A DNA stretch of 64,000 nucleotides from Streptomyces sp. NBC_01235. GTDB taxonomy: Bacteria; Actinomycetota; Actinomycetes; Streptomycetales; Streptomycetaceae. The notes beneath the pieces were generated by a model. That model searched no databases. It was not told the origin of the DNA and saw only the letters and a list, made by a program, of their open reading frames with translations. The position numbers and the translations under genes are program-made. The stretch spans positions 9,734,001 through 9,798,000 of the forward strand of contig NZ_CP108513.1 of the NCBI RefSeq assembly GCF_035989285.1, read 5' to 3'. Shown piece after piece: positions 30,332 through 40,060 of the stretch (position 1 is its first letter; each line of letters starts with the position of its first letter).

Positions 30332-30607
30332 AAGCAGCACGCGGATCCGTCGCCGTACGGCGTCCTTCCCGCCCGGGACGTCACCGGTGCGACGGATGAC
30401 CTCGCCCAACTGGGAGCCGATGGTGAAGTTGGGGTCGAGTGCCACCATGGGTTCCTGCGACACCAGGGCGATCTCGCTGCCGCGGATGCGCTGCAGTTCC
30501 CGCTCCGGCAGGCCGGTGATCCGGGTCCCGGCCAGCCAGGCCGATCCGCCGGTCACCGTGCCGCCCGGGGCGAGCAGCCCGAGCGGTGACAGGCCCGTCA
30601 CGGTCTC
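30332..30607 (-). pseudogene. Relic of a peptide ABC transporter ATPase (DppD/OppD type)
   Basis: About 92 codons in one reverse frame read as the region after Walker A of a DppD-like ATPase: TVTGLSPLGLL, the RIRGSEIALVSQEPMVALDP Q-loop block and FTIGSQLGEVIRR. Upstream, the expected GESGSGKS is ruined (GPGQEE), and downstream the signature and Walker B are missing. The remainder of 30177-30862 shows no other gene. The fragment lies beside a sugar ABC operon but is unrelated to it, so it is probably debris from an older locus. Confidence 0.65.
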
Positions 30608-30862
30608 TTCCTGGCCGGGATGAGCGCGTTCGCGTGGTGTCCGCCTGTGCGTTCCTCGCGTCGGGGCGAGCGCATACGGTTTCCCCGGTACGCAGACGGG
30701 GGCTCCGCGTACCGGCTGCCGCCCGGCCAATACGGCTTGACCGCGGCTGAGCCGATCCGGCGGCCGGACGGAGGCGACCGGTCCGGGGCGCGGGTGCGGC
30801 ACTGCGGACCGGCCGCTGCGGGCGACGTCGGCCAGACGCTGACAGTGCCTTCTTACTCGGCG

Positions 30863-32890
30863 TCAGGACGTGATGCGGTTCGGTTCTCGGACGACGACGA
30901 CACCTCCGGGAGGGACGAAGACGGTTCCGGTGACCGCGGTGCCGGTGAGGAGCTCCAACCCCGTGGCGGGGGCTTCGGTTCCTTTTCCGGTGTGGTCGAT
31001 GAGGAACAGGAAGTCGGCCTCGGCGCCGCGGCGCCGGACGACCTCGACTCCGGCGGGCACCTGGTGTTCGGGGGCGACGTCGGCATCCTGGCGGATGCGG
31101 TGGAGCAGGGTGGCCAGGGTGTCCTGGTCGGGATGGGTCGCCAGATACCAGGCGGTGCCGCTGCCATATGCATGGCGAGTGACGGCAGGCAGGCCGGTCA
31201 ACGGACCGTCGGCGTAGGAGACGACTGCCAGCGCGCCGGCGAGCCGCACCCGTTCCGACCACAGGTCGGCCCTGGCACCCGGGGGTACTTCACCGGCCAG
31301 CCCCGTTGTCTCTCCCGGCAGCAAGGGGAAGAGCTCGTCGGTGACGATCCCCAGGATGTCGCGGAACGCGCCGGGGTAGCCGCCGAGGCGTATGTGGCCG
31401 TTCTCGTCGACCATGCCGCTGTGGAAGCCGACGGCCAGCGTGCCCCCGCCTGCGGTGAAGGCGGTGAGGTTGTCCGCGCCCGCGTTCGTCACCAGGTACA
31501 GCGACGGCGCGAGGACGAGCTTGTAGCGGTCGAGACCGGGGTCGTCGGGGCGTACGAAGTCGACGGCGACGCCCGCTCGCCACAGGGGCGCGTACCAGTC
31601 GCGCACCAGGTCCTGGTAGCGCAGCTCGCCGCTGGGCTGGGAGGGCAGTTCCAGTGCCCAGCGGGCGTCCCAGTCCCATACGATCGCCACCTGCGCCGCG
31701 ACCGTGGAGCCTCGCACCTCGGTCAGGGCCTTCAGGTCCTTGCCCAGTCGGACGACGTCCTGCCAGATGGCGCTGTCGGTTCCCGCGTGCGGCAGCATCG
31801 CCGAGTGCCACTGCTCGGCGCCCGCCTTCGCCGCCCGCCACTGGAAGAAGGCGATGCCGTCGGCGCCGTGCGCCACGTGCGAGAGCGCGTTGCGCCGCAT
31901 CTCTCCCGGACCCTTGGCCCGGTTGACCGGCTGCCAGTTGACGGCACCGGTCGAGTGCTCCATGAGGAACCACGGTCCGCCCGCGAGGGAGCGCATCAGG
32001 TCGCCGCTGAGGGCGATGTCGAGTTCCGCCTCCGGGTCGTCGGACATCAGGTAGTGGTCGTTGGAGAGGATGTCCAACTCGGGTGCCCAGCGCCAGTAGT
32101 CGAGCGCGTCGAAGGTGCGCAGGACCATGAGGTTGGTGGTCGCGGGGATGTTCGGGTCGACCCGGCGGAGCACCTCGCGTTCGGCGGTGCACAGCGAGAG
32201 GAGTTCGTCGGAGCAGAAGCGGCGCCAGTCGAGTTGATGGGTGGGATTCGGAGGAGCCGCGGTGACGCGGGGCGGGAGGATTTCGTCCCAGTCGTAGTAC
32301 CACTGGCTCCAGAAGGTGGTGCCCCAGGCGTGGTTGAGGCCGTCGAGGTCGTCGCCGTACTTCGCGCGCAGCCAGGTGCGGAAGGCGGCGGCGCTGGTGT
32401 CGCAGTAGCAGGCGGGGTTGTGGCAGCCGTATTCGTTGTGGACGTGCCACATGGCGACGGCGGGGTGGGCGGCGTAGCGCTGGGCGATGGCTTCTGCGAT
32501 GCGCAGAGCCGCTCTGCGGTAGGCGGGGCTGCTGGGGCAGAAGGTCTGGCGGCTGCCGGGCCACAGCCGCCGGCCGTCCTGGTCGACCGGCAACGCTTCC
32601 GGGTATGCCTTGAAGAACCAGGCGGGCGGGGCGGCGGTCGGAGTGGCCAGGTCGGCGGCGATGCCGTTCTCGTGGAGGAGGTCGAGGATCCGGTCCATCC
32701 TCGTGAAGTCGTAGACGCCCTCGGACGGTTCGAGCAGCGCCCAGGAGAAGATGCCTACGCTGACCATGGTCACCCCGGCCTCGCGCATCAGGCGCATGTC
32801 CTCGCTCCAGACCTCCTCGGGCCATTGCTCGGGGTTGTAGTCACCCCCGTAGGCGATGCCGGGCAGGCGAAGGCGGCGTTGAGTACTCAC
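30863..32890 (-). CDS. Beta-galactosidase, glycoside hydrolase family 42
   Basis: A 675-residue GH42 enzyme that removes terminal beta-galactose from oligosaccharides. The N-terminal barrel shows GDYNPEQWP, the acid/base E153 in HVHNEYG and the nucleophile E311 in WFLMEHSTG. Cysteines C118, C156, C161 and C163 match the zinc cluster of many GH42 trimers. The trimerisation domain and a small beta domain follow. There is no signal peptide, so it would act in the cytoplasm on imported sugars. The GTG at 32890 has GGAG upstream. It is the last gene of the sugar-transporter operon, 46 bases after the permease stop. Confidence 0.92.
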   Translation of the reverse strand: MSTQRRLRLPGIAYGGDYNPEQWPEEVWSEDMRLMREAGVTMVSVGIFSWALLEPSEGVYDFTRMDRILDLLHENGIAADLATPTAAPPAWFFKAYPEALPVDQDGRRLWPGSRQTFCPSSPAYRRAALRIAEAIAQRYAAHPAVAMWHVHNEYGCHNPACYCDTSAAAFRTWLRAKYGDDLDGLNHAWGTTFWSQWYYDWDEILPPRVTAAPPNPTHQLDWRRFCSDELLSLCTAEREVLRRVDPNIPATTNLMVLRTFDALDYWRWAPELDILSNDHYLMSDDPEAELDIALSGDLMRSLAGGPWFLMEHSTGAVNWQPVNRAKGPGEMRRNALSHVAHGADGIAFFQWRAAKAGAEQWHSAMLPHAGTDSAIWQDVVRLGKDLKALTEVRGSTVAAQVAIVWDWDARWALELPSQPSGELRYQDLVRDWYAPLWRAGVAVDFVRPDDPGLDRYKLVLAPSLYLVTNAGADNLTAFTAGGGTLAVGFHSGMVDENGHIRLGGYPGAFRDILGIVTDELFPLLPGETTGLAGEVPPGARADLWSERVRLAGALAVVSYADGPLTGLPAVTRHAYGSGTAWYLATHPDQDTLATLLHRIRQDADVAPEHQVPAGVEVVRRRGAEADFLFLIDHTGKGTEAPATGLELLTGTAVTGTVFVPPGGVVVVREPNRITS

Positions 32891-32936
32891 TGGTGGTGCT
32901 CCGAGATAGCAGAAACAGGTGGCTTGAGGGGGGTGC

Positions 32937-33821
32937 TCAGCCCTTGTTGGCGCCCAGGGTGAGGCCGCTGACGAACTGGCGCTGGAGCACGAAGTACACG
33001 ATCAGTGTGGGGATCGCGGTGAGCAGGGCGCCGGCGGCGACCAGGTTGGGGTCGGTGAAGTACTGGCCGGAGAGGTTGTTCAGGGCCGAGGTGATCGGCA
33101 TGTTCTCGCCGGTGGAGATCAGCACGATCGCCCAGAAGAAGTCGTTGTAGATCCAGATGGAGAGCAGGGTCGCCAGGGCGGCCATCGCGGGCTTGCACAG
33201 GGGCAGCACGATCTGCCAGTACAGGCGCCAGACGGAGGCGCCGTCGACGAGGGCGGCCTCGGTCAGCTCGTGCGGGAGGGAGCGCATGTAGTTGCTCAGC
33301 ACGAAGGCGCAGAAGCCGGACTGGAACGCCACGTGGATCAGGACCAGGCCGAGCGCGGAGTCGTACAGTTTGCCGCTCGTCGTGATGCCGGGCAGGTCGA
33401 CGAGCAGGTACAGGCGGTACAGCGGGGTGATGATGACCTGCTGCGGGAGCAGGTTGCCGGCCGTGAAGACGAGCAGCAGGAACAGGTTGACGCGGAAGTC
33501 GAAGCGGCTGACGTAGAAGGCCACGCAGGAGGACAGGAACAGGGTCAGCAGCACGGCCGGGACGGCGATGAGCAGCGTGTTGCCGAAGTAGTGCAGCATG
33601 TCCGACTGCTGGAAGGCGTTGGTGAAGTTGTCGAAGCCGAGTTTGTCGGGCCAGGAGACGTAGCCCTTGGTGCTGGTCTCGGCGTACGGGCGCAGGGCCG
33701 CGAACAGCGCCCACAGCAGGGGTGCCACCCAGGCCAGGGCGGTGACGGCGAGGAAGGTGTGCAGCAGGATCCGGGCTGGGCGGACGGGGGTGCGCTGCTT
33801 GGCCGTGAGGGTCGCGCTCAT
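32937..33821 (-). CDS. Sugar ABC transporter permease (MalG type)
   Basis: A 294-residue inner-membrane protein with about six hydrophobic segments and the coupling loop ELTEAALVDGASVWRLYWQIVLP, the EAA motif of carbohydrate importers. It pairs with the MalF-type permease, whose stop overlaps its ATG (ATGA at 33818-33821). No ATPase gene lies in this operon, so a shared MsiK-like ATPase encoded elsewhere would have to serve, as is usual in Streptomyces. Substrate is inferred to be a galactose-containing oligosaccharide from the adjacent GH42 gene. Confidence 0.88.
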   Translation of the reverse strand: MSATLTAKQRTPVRPARILLHTFLAVTALAWVAPLLWALFAALRPYAETSTKGYVSWPDKLGFDNFTNAFQQSDMLHYFGNTLLIAVPAVLLTLFLSSCVAFYVSRFDFRVNLFLLLVFTAGNLLPQQVIITPLYRLYLLVDLPGITTSGKLYDSALGLVLIHVAFQSGFCAFVLSNYMRSLPHELTEAALVDGASVWRLYWQIVLPLCKPAMAALATLLSIWIYNDFFWAIVLISTGENMPITSALNNLSGQYFTDPNLVAAGALLTAIPTLIVYFVLQRQFVSGLTLGANKG

Positions 33822-34810
33822 GCTCGCCGCTCCTTCCGGAAGGTGGAGATCAGGTAGGGGATGATCACGGCGAGGGAGATCACCAGCAGGACGACGGCGA
33901 TCGCCGAGCCGTATCCGATGCGGCTGGACTCGCCGATGATGTTGTTGGTGACCAGGATCGACAGCAGTTCGGTGCCCTGGGCGCCCTTGTTGAAGACGAA
34001 GACCAGGTCGAAGGCGCGCAGGGCCTCGATGATCGTCACGACGAGGACGACGGTGTTCGTGGGCCGCAGGGTGGGGAAGATGACGTTCTTGAACGTCTGC
34101 CACTCGTTGGCGCCGTCCAGCGCGGAGGCCTCGCGCAGGGCCGGGTCGACGCTTTTGAGGCCGGCCAGGTAGAGGATCATCATGTAGCCGGCGTGGCGCC
34201 AGGACGCGGCGATGAGGATGGCCCACAGGTTGAGGTGCGGGTCGCCGATCCAGTCGATGTAGTGGCCGGGCTTGTTCGCGCCGATGAGGCTGTTGATCAG
34301 GCCCGTGTCCGGGTTGTAGACGAGTTGCCAGACGAAGCCGGTGACCGCCAGGGAGACCACGACGGGCAGGAACAACGCGGTCTGGTAGACCCGGCTGAAG
34401 CGGATCTTCTTGTCCAGCTGGACCGCCAGGAACAGTCCGAACGGCGTCGGGATCAGGATGAGCACGACGAACCAGATGACGTTGTGCTCGACGGCGGGCC
34501 AGAACTGCGGGTTGTTGCTGAACAGCTCCTTGAAGTTGTCCAGCCCGACCCACTTGATCGAGTCGAAGCCGATGCCGTCCCAGGTGGTGAAGGCCAGGGC
34601 GATGGAGGCCAGCGCGGTGACCCAGACGAGGGCCACGTGCAGGATCGTCGGCACGCCGGCCATCAGGCCGAGCGTGAGCCGGTCGCGGCGGGTCAGCAGG
34701 CGCCGGTGGCCCTGCGGAACCCGCTTCTTCGGGGATGCGGTGCCCGGAGGCGGCACGGCGGCCGCCTCCGGGGTCTTCGTGGTGTCCACGGTCATGGTGT
34801 GGGTGCTCAT
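33818..34810 (-). CDS. Sugar ABC transporter permease (MalF type)
   Basis: A 330-residue permease with a cytoplasmic N-terminal tail of about 45 residues rich in Pro, Arg and Lys, then six or more membrane segments. The coupling loop is DPALREASALDGANEWQTFKNVIFP. It lies 19 bases after the binding-protein gene and overlaps the MalG-type gene by four bases, so all are co-transcribed. Confidence 0.88.
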   Translation of the reverse strand: MSTHTMTVDTTKTPEAAAVPPPGTASPKKRVPQGHRRLLTRRDRLTLGLMAGVPTILHVALVWVTALASIALAFTTWDGIGFDSIKWVGLDNFKELFSNNPQFWPAVEHNVIWFVVLILIPTPFGLFLAVQLDKKIRFSRVYQTALFLPVVVSLAVTGFVWQLVYNPDTGLINSLIGANKPGHYIDWIGDPHLNLWAILIAASWRHAGYMMILYLAGLKSVDPALREASALDGANEWQTFKNVIFPTLRPTNTVVLVVTIIEALRAFDLVFVFNKGAQGTELLSILVTNNIIGESSRIGYGSAIAVVLLVISLAVIIPYLISTFRKERRA

Positions 34811-34829
34811 CCGCTTCAGCAGGAGGGTC

Positions 34830-36140
34830 TCAGCCGGACGCGAAGATCGTCTTCTTCTGGCGCTCGATCGACGTCAGCAGGCTGTCGATGCCCTTGGGGT
34901 CGCGGACGAACTTCTGCAGCGCCGGCTGCATCACCGTCGAGGTGAAGTCCGGCCGGCTGTCGCGGTCCATGAACTGCGTGAGGTGCTTCGCCTGCGCGAT
35001 CATCTCGTAGCCCTTCTTCTGAAGGGTGCTGTAGCCGGAGGTGTCGGCCTTCGTGGAGGCGGCGATAAGGCTCGGGTCGGCCTTCAGGTAGGTCTCCTCG
35101 GCCCCCGGCGTGCCCAGGAATTCGAGCAGTTTGACGGAGCCGGCGTGGTTCTTGGGCTTCTTGCTGAGCATGATGCCGTCGGTGGGCGCCTCGACGGTGT
35201 CCTGGCCGTACGTCGGGTCGATCTCCGGGAAGGCGAAGAAGTCGAGGTCATCCAGGTCCGCCTTGTTGCTGAATTGCTGGGCCACGAACATGCCGAGCAT
35301 GTACATGCCAGCTTTCTTCGCCACCAGTGTCTGGGCGGCATCCTGCCAGGTGCGTCCGACCGCGCCCTCCTGGTGGTAGGGGAGGGTCTCGGCCCAGGTG
35401 TCGAAGACTTTGCGGACCTTGGCGTCGGTCCAGGAAGCCTTGCCCGCCATCAGCTCGACGTGGAAGTCGTAGCCGTTGAGGCGGAAGTTGATCTGGTCGA
35501 AGGAGCCCATCGCCGGCCAGGCGTCCTTGTCGCCGAACGCGATCGGGACCAGCCCGTCCTTCTTCATCTGCTTGCACAGGGCGACGTACGCGTCCCACGT
35601 GGTGGGGACCTCGTAGCCGTGTTGCTGGAAGACGCTCTTGCGGTAGAAGACCGCCCACGGGGACGTAGTCAGCGGCACCATGTAGTACTTGCCGTCCTGC
35701 CCCTTGCTGAGGTCGTGCATGGCGCTGGGGAAGTTGCCGCCGATCGTCTTCCACACGTCGTCGATCGGGGTGGCCAGCCCCTTGGCCGCGAAGAACTGCA
35801 TCCGGTAGCCGGCGAACCACTGGAACACGTCGTCCGGCGTGCCCTGCAGGTAGGAGTTGATCTGCTCCTGGAACGTGCCGTGGTCCTTGGTGTTGATGTC
35901 GACCGTGATCCCGGACTGCTTCGTGAACGCCGCGTAGACGTCGCCGTATGCCTTCTTCGGGACGGCGTCGGACGCGTTGGATCCGACGGTGACGGTCTTC
36001 GGGTCGGCCGCGGTGCCACTGCCGCCGCACGCGGACAGCAGCGGGATACCGGTACCGAGCAGAGCGGCCCCACCGAGACCGCGCAGCACGGCGCGGCGGC
36101 TGGTACCAGGCATGGGCTGACCAAGGGATGAACGGCGCAT
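34830..36140 (-). CDS. Sugar ABC transporter substrate-binding lipoprotein
   Basis: A 436-residue extracellular solute-binding protein. The N-terminus carries a twin-arginine segment (TSRRAVLRG, residues 13-21) and a lipobox LSAC with C38, so it may be exported folded through Tat and then lipidated. The mature part follows the family-1 pattern (YRMQFFAAKGLATPIDD, VPLTTSPWAVFYRKSVF). It is the first gene of the operon with two permeases and the GH42 enzyme. No ATPase is encoded nearby. Confidence 0.9.
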   Translation of the reverse strand: MRRSSLGQPMPGTSRRAVLRGLGGAALLGTGIPLLSACGGSGTAADPKTVTVGSNASDAVPKKAYGDVYAAFTKQSGITVDINTKDHGTFQEQINSYLQGTPDDVFQWFAGYRMQFFAAKGLATPIDDVWKTIGGNFPSAMHDLSKGQDGKYYMVPLTTSPWAVFYRKSVFQQHGYEVPTTWDAYVALCKQMKKDGLVPIAFGDKDAWPAMGSFDQINFRLNGYDFHVELMAGKASWTDAKVRKVFDTWAETLPYHQEGAVGRTWQDAAQTLVAKKAGMYMLGMFVAQQFSNKADLDDLDFFAFPEIDPTYGQDTVEAPTDGIMLSKKPKNHAGSVKLLEFLGTPGAEETYLKADPSLIAASTKADTSGYSTLQKKGYEMIAQAKHLTQFMDRDSRPDFTSTVMQPALQKFVRDPKGIDSLLTSIERQKKTIFASG

Positions 36141-36234
36141 TTCGGCTCCTGAGGGGCTGTCACAACCCGGGCATGGCGCATCGGCTCAAGGGGGCGTGGC
36201 GGGATGCGGTCGGCGATACGACCAGAAACAAACG

Positions 36235-36297
36235 CGATCGGACAGATCCGATCGGTCGACGCGTCGAAGACTGAACTTTCCAGGGACCCACTGTCAA
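36235..36297 (-). promoter_or_regulatory. Promoter of the sugar-transporter operon with an inverted-repeat operator
   Basis: On the minus strand TTGACA (36297-36292) is followed after 18 bases by a CAGTCT -10-like hexamer. Downstream lies CGATCGG-ACAGAT-CCGATCG (36235-36254), a perfect 7-bp inverted repeat unlike the LacI operators at 36409-36437. It may be read by a different regulator. Confidence 0.45.
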
Positions 36298-36378
36298 GGC
36301 TCTGCGGAGAACATGTCGAGCGGGCCGCTCGGTGCAGGGCTGCCCGGCCTGTCGGCGGAAGAAATACTGCACGGGCTC

Positions 36379-36437
36379 TTGACGCGCGACCGTCCGGCTG
36401 TCTAGATATGACCGCGCGGTCAGTGACCACGCGGTCA
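36379..36437 (+). promoter_or_regulatory. Promoter and double LacI-type operator of the first LacI module
   Basis: TTGACG (36379-36384), 17 bases, CTAGAT (36402-36407), then two palindromes: TGACCGCGCGGTCA (36409-36422) and TGACCACGCGGTCA (36424-36437), one base apart. They cover the expected transcription start. The same pair precedes the second LacI gene. Confidence 0.65.
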
Positions 36438-36513
36438 TACAGCTGACCTCGCCTGATGCAGGCAGCAGACGGCGAGACGGCAGGCAGCAGGCATACGGCC
36501 GACAGGAGCTCTC

Positions 36514-37578
36514 ATGACACCAGTGGTGGGACGCAGTGCGGGTTCGCCCGCGCCGCGCAGCGCGGATGTGGCCCGTGTGGCCGGCGTTTCGCGCAAGACG
36601 GTGTCGCGGGTCCTCAACAACGAGCCGTACGTCTCCGACACGGTCCGGCAACGCGTCCTCGATACCGCCGAGAAACTCGGGTACCGGCTGAATCACGCGG
36701 CCAGGGCACTGGCCTCGGGCCGGAATCGTTCCATCGGTGTCGTCGCCCTGGGGACGGCCGGGTACGGAACCGCCATGCTGCTCGTGGGCATCGAGAAGGC
36801 CGTACGCGACGCCGGTTACGCGTTGCGTGTGGTCAACACGCCGGACGGGGACCCCGAAGGCATCGCCGGCGCTGTGATGGCGCTCCTTGAACAGGGAGTT
36901 GACGGGATCGTCGTCTCCGAGCCCGTCGTGGAAGGCGAGGTCTCCGTCAGGATCGACGTGCCGGTCCTGTTTCTGGGGGCGCCGCCGTCCATCCCCTCCG
37001 ACCGGACCCTGACGGTGGGCGTCGGCGCCCATGCGCTGGCACGGGCGGCCACAGACCACCTGCTGGATCTGGGGCACACGACCGTTCACCACCTCGCGGG
37101 CCCGCAACGCTGGTACGCCTCGAAGGACCGTGCCGAGGGCTGGCGGGCGGCGTTGGCGGCACGGGGCGCGCCCGAACCGCCGGTGATCCAAGGCGACTGG
37201 TCACCCGAATCCGGTTACGCGGCAGGCCGCGTACTGGCTGCGGACAGCTCGGTGACCGCGGTGTTCGCGGCGGGTGACGAGATGGCCATCGGCCTGATCC
37301 AGGCCCTGCGGGAGGCCGGCCGGCGGGTGCCGGAGGACATCAGCGTGGTCGGTTTCGACGGCAACCCCGTCTTCGCCTACGTCACCCCGCCGCTGACCAC
37401 TGTGCGTCAGCCCTTCGACGCCGCGGCACGAGAGGGCATCAGGCTGCTCGTGCACGCCGTCGAGCAGCCGGAGAAGGATGTGCCTCCGGCGAGCGAGCCA
37501 CCGGTCGATCTCGTCGTCCGCGGCTCGACCGCGCCACCGCCCTCCCGCCGCGGAGAGACGGTGCCTCGCACCATTTGA
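36514..37578 (+). CDS. LacI-family regulator (first module)
   Basis: A 354-residue LacI repressor. The N-terminal helix-turn-helix (about residues 16-62, ADVARVAGVSRKTVSRVLNN) is followed by a periplasmic-binding-like sugar domain. The ATG at 36514 has AGGAG upstream. The protein is a close paralog of the one at 46308-47375, with near-identical DNA-reading helices, and both promoters carry the same double operator, so each probably controls itself and may control the other. The secreted sialidase-fold gene follows 223 bases downstream. The effector is probably a sugar released by that enzyme. Confidence 0.9.
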   Translation: MTPVVGRSAGSPAPRSADVARVAGVSRKTVSRVLNNEPYVSDTVRQRVLDTAEKLGYRLNHAARALASGRNRSIGVVALGTAGYGTAMLLVGIEKAVRDAGYALRVVNTPDGDPEGIAGAVMALLEQGVDGIVVSEPVVEGEVSVRIDVPVLFLGAPPSIPSDRTLTVGVGAHALARAATDHLLDLGHTTVHHLAGPQRWYASKDRAEGWRAALAARGAPEPPVIQGDWSPESGYAAGRVLAADSSVTAVFAAGDEMAIGLIQALREAGRRVPEDISVVGFDGNPVFAYVTPPLTTVRQPFDAAAREGIRLLVHAVEQPEKDVPPASEPPVDLVVRGSTAPPPSRRGETVPRTI

Positions 37579-37801
37579 GCAACTGCCCCCGTTGCACGTT
37601 GAGAAGGGGCCACGCATGAGCCGCACCTCTGTCGCCCGAGGGCCCTCGTTCCGAGAGGCTCGTCGGAGCCATCGTCGCCGCGACGTCGGGCGCCGTCGCG
37701 TCGGCTGACTTCACTCATCGACTCCGCCGTTCCGCGCATGGATCAGTCCGGCGTACGGCGGGCACAGAAACACACCTCCATCCCTTCCCCTGGGAGCCGC
37801 A

Positions 37802-39859
37802 ATGTCCCCTGCGCAGACAGGCGCCAGACCCGGCGCCGCTCCGCGTTCCCGTCCCCTCTTCCTGCTGACGTTGTTGTTCGCCCTGCTGTCCGCGGTGGCG
37901 ACGCTGGTTCTGCCCGCCGCGGGCCGCGCGGACGCTCTGGCCCGGCCGTCGCAGACGATGTACACGCCGCCGTCGGATGCGCCCTCGCCCGGGTCGCTCT
38001 ACCCGCGGGCGATGCGCATGCGGTACAACGGCTCGGCCAACGGCACGATGCTGGCGACGTTCGAGCAGTACACCACTGGCACACCTGTCTTCCCGATCTA
38101 CCGCAGCACCGACAACGGCAACGCTTGGACGAAGATCTCCGAGGTCGCCGACACGCAGAACGGCTGGGGCATGCGCTGGGAGCCCGAGCTCTTCGAACTT
38201 CCCACAGCGATGGGCGACTTCCCGGCAGGCACCATTCTCGCCGCCGGAGCCTCCGTCCCCGCCGACCGCTCGGCCATCAAGATCGATGTCTATGCCAGCA
38301 CCGACCGAGGGCAGACCTGGACCTTCGTCAGCAACATCGCCACGGGCGGCGCGGCCTTCGACACGAACGGCAACACTCCCGTATGGGAGCCTTTCTTCCT
38401 CGTCTCCGGCGGCAAGCTGATCGTCTACTACTCCGACCAGCGCGACCCCGCCCACGGCCAGAAGGTCGTGCACCAGGTCTCCACGGACGTCCGCACCTGG
38501 GGCCCGGTCGTGGACGACGTGGCGATGCCCACCTACAGCCAGCGCCCGGGCATGCCCACCGTCGCCAAGCTGCCCAACGGCAACTACGTCATGACGTACG
38601 AGTACGGCGGTTCCCCCGCGGGCAACTTCGCCGTCTACTACAAGATCTCCGCTGACCCGGAGGCGTTCAACTCCGTCACAGGCATACCCCTGCGTTCGAC
38701 GGACGGCGTGGTCCCGACCAGCACCCCGTACATCACATGGCTGCCCACCGGCGGCCCGAACGGCACCCTCGTCGTCAGCACCTACAGCACGGGCGACCTG
38801 TTCCTCAACACGGCCAACGGCGCCGCGGACACCTGGACGCGCATCAACTCCACTGTCGCCGGCGGCTACAGCCGCGGCATGCTGCCCCTGGCCGACGGCC
38901 ACAGCCTGCTGGTGCTCAGTGGAGGGAGCGGTGGCAGCAACCTCCATAACCCTGTCACGTACGGCACCATCGATCTGGGTGGCGGTATCTCGGACGGCGC
39001 CACCTACACGGTGTCCAACGCGAACAGTGGCCTGAAGCTCGCCATCGCGGGCGGCTCCACCACCAACGGCGCCTACGCCACCCAGCAGAACACCGACAAC
39101 GCCACCGACCAGCAGTGGCGCCTCGTAGCGCAGCCCTCCGGCTTCTTCAAGATCTTCAACATCGCCAGCGGCAAGGTCCTGGGCGTGGAGAACCAGTCCA
39201 CCGCCAACGGCGCCAAGATCCTTCAGTGGGACGACAACGGCACCCTCGACCACGAATGGGCCGTCGCCCCCCACCCCGCCGGCGGCTACACGCTCACCAA
39301 CCGCGTCACCGGCAAGTACCTCGAGATCCCCAACGCCTCCACCACCACCGGCACCACCGCCGACCAGTGGAGCGACACCGGCTGCGCCTGCCAGCGCTGG
39401 AACTTCACCCAGACCGCCCTGCCGCCGCTGGGCACCGGACAGTACATTCTCGTCAACAAGAACAGCGGCAAGTACCTCGACATCCCCCAGGGCTCGACGG
39501 CCACCAACACCGCCGCCCAGCAGTGGCAGAACTCCGCCTGCTTCTGCCAGATGTACACCTTCCAGTCCGCCGGCGGCGGGGCCTGGACCATCAAGAACGC
39601 CAACAGCAACCTCAACCTCGACATCCGTAGCGGCTCCACCGCCGCGGGAGCCGTCGTCGTCCAGAACACGCCCTCCGCCGCCAACTCACAGAAGTGGACG
39701 CTCGCCGACGCGGGCAACGGCTACTACGAACTCAAGAACGTCAACAGCGGCCTCAACGCCGGCGTCGCCCAGTCCTCCACCAGCAACGGCGCTCCCGTCG
39801 TCCAGTGGACGGACCTGAACGTCGACGACCAGCTCTGGAAGATCGTCCGAATCAACTGA
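37802..39859 (+). CDS. Secreted sialidase-fold glycoside hydrolase with ricin-type lectin domains (first copy)
   Basis: A 685-residue exported protein. A signal peptide with a long hydrophobic core ends near residue 44 (AAGRADA). The catalytic half (about 45-385) is a beta-propeller of the sialidase fold with Asp-boxes STDNGNAW and STDRGQTW; pieces such as WEPFFLVSGGKLIVYYSDQRD also recall GH93 exo-arabinanases, so sialidase specificity is not certain. The C-terminal 290 residues form two ricin-type trefoils with repeated Q-x-W ends (DQQW, CQRW, SQKW, DQLW). Leader DNA before the ATG resembles that of the second copy. It would work outside the cell on a plant or animal glycan. Confidence 0.85.
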   Translation: MSPAQTGARPGAAPRSRPLFLLTLLFALLSAVATLVLPAAGRADALARPSQTMYTPPSDAPSPGSLYPRAMRMRYNGSANGTMLATFEQYTTGTPVFPIYRSTDNGNAWTKISEVADTQNGWGMRWEPELFELPTAMGDFPAGTILAAGASVPADRSAIKIDVYASTDRGQTWTFVSNIATGGAAFDTNGNTPVWEPFFLVSGGKLIVYYSDQRDPAHGQKVVHQVSTDVRTWGPVVDDVAMPTYSQRPGMPTVAKLPNGNYVMTYEYGGSPAGNFAVYYKISADPEAFNSVTGIPLRSTDGVVPTSTPYITWLPTGGPNGTLVVSTYSTGDLFLNTANGAADTWTRINSTVAGGYSRGMLPLADGHSLLVLSGGSGGSNLHNPVTYGTIDLGGGISDGATYTVSNANSGLKLAIAGGSTTNGAYATQQNTDNATDQQWRLVAQPSGFFKIFNIASGKVLGVENQSTANGAKILQWDDNGTLDHEWAVAPHPAGGYTLTNRVTGKYLEIPNASTTTGTTADQWSDTGCACQRWNFTQTALPPLGTGQYILVNKNSGKYLDIPQGSTATNTAAQQWQNSACFCQMYTFQSAGGGAWTIKNANSNLNLDIRSGSTAAGAVVVQNTPSAANSQKWTLADAGNGYYELKNVNSGLNAGVAQSSTSNGAPVVQWTDLNVDDQLWKIVRIN

Positions 39860-39876
39860 CCGACTACTGGCCCCTT

Positions 39877-39934
39877 CACAGAGCCTCCTGCCGGCGCGGG
39901 GTCGCATGGTGACCCCTGTGCAGGAGGCTCTGTG
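39877..39934 (+). terminator. Large hairpin after the first sialidase-fold gene
   Basis: A perfect 15-bp stem, CACAGAGCCTCCTGC (39877-39891) with its complement at 39920-39934. The 28-base loop holds a second stem, GGGGTC and GACCCC. It lies 17 bases after the stop codon. Confidence 0.7.
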
Positions 39935-40060
39935 TCGTTCGATGCCGGAATTGCATGGCACGACTGTCCCGCATGCCCGGATGAGCCGACTGCGCTGCCC
40001 CGGTCGGCCCCGGCATGATCGGTCCGCTGGTACCGGGACGACGAGAGGGGCGGCGCGGTC

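Noticed and set aside
30620..32962. A 780-codon plus-strand open frame
   Set aside because: It is the antisense of the GH42 gene, which has all catalytic motifs on the minus strand.
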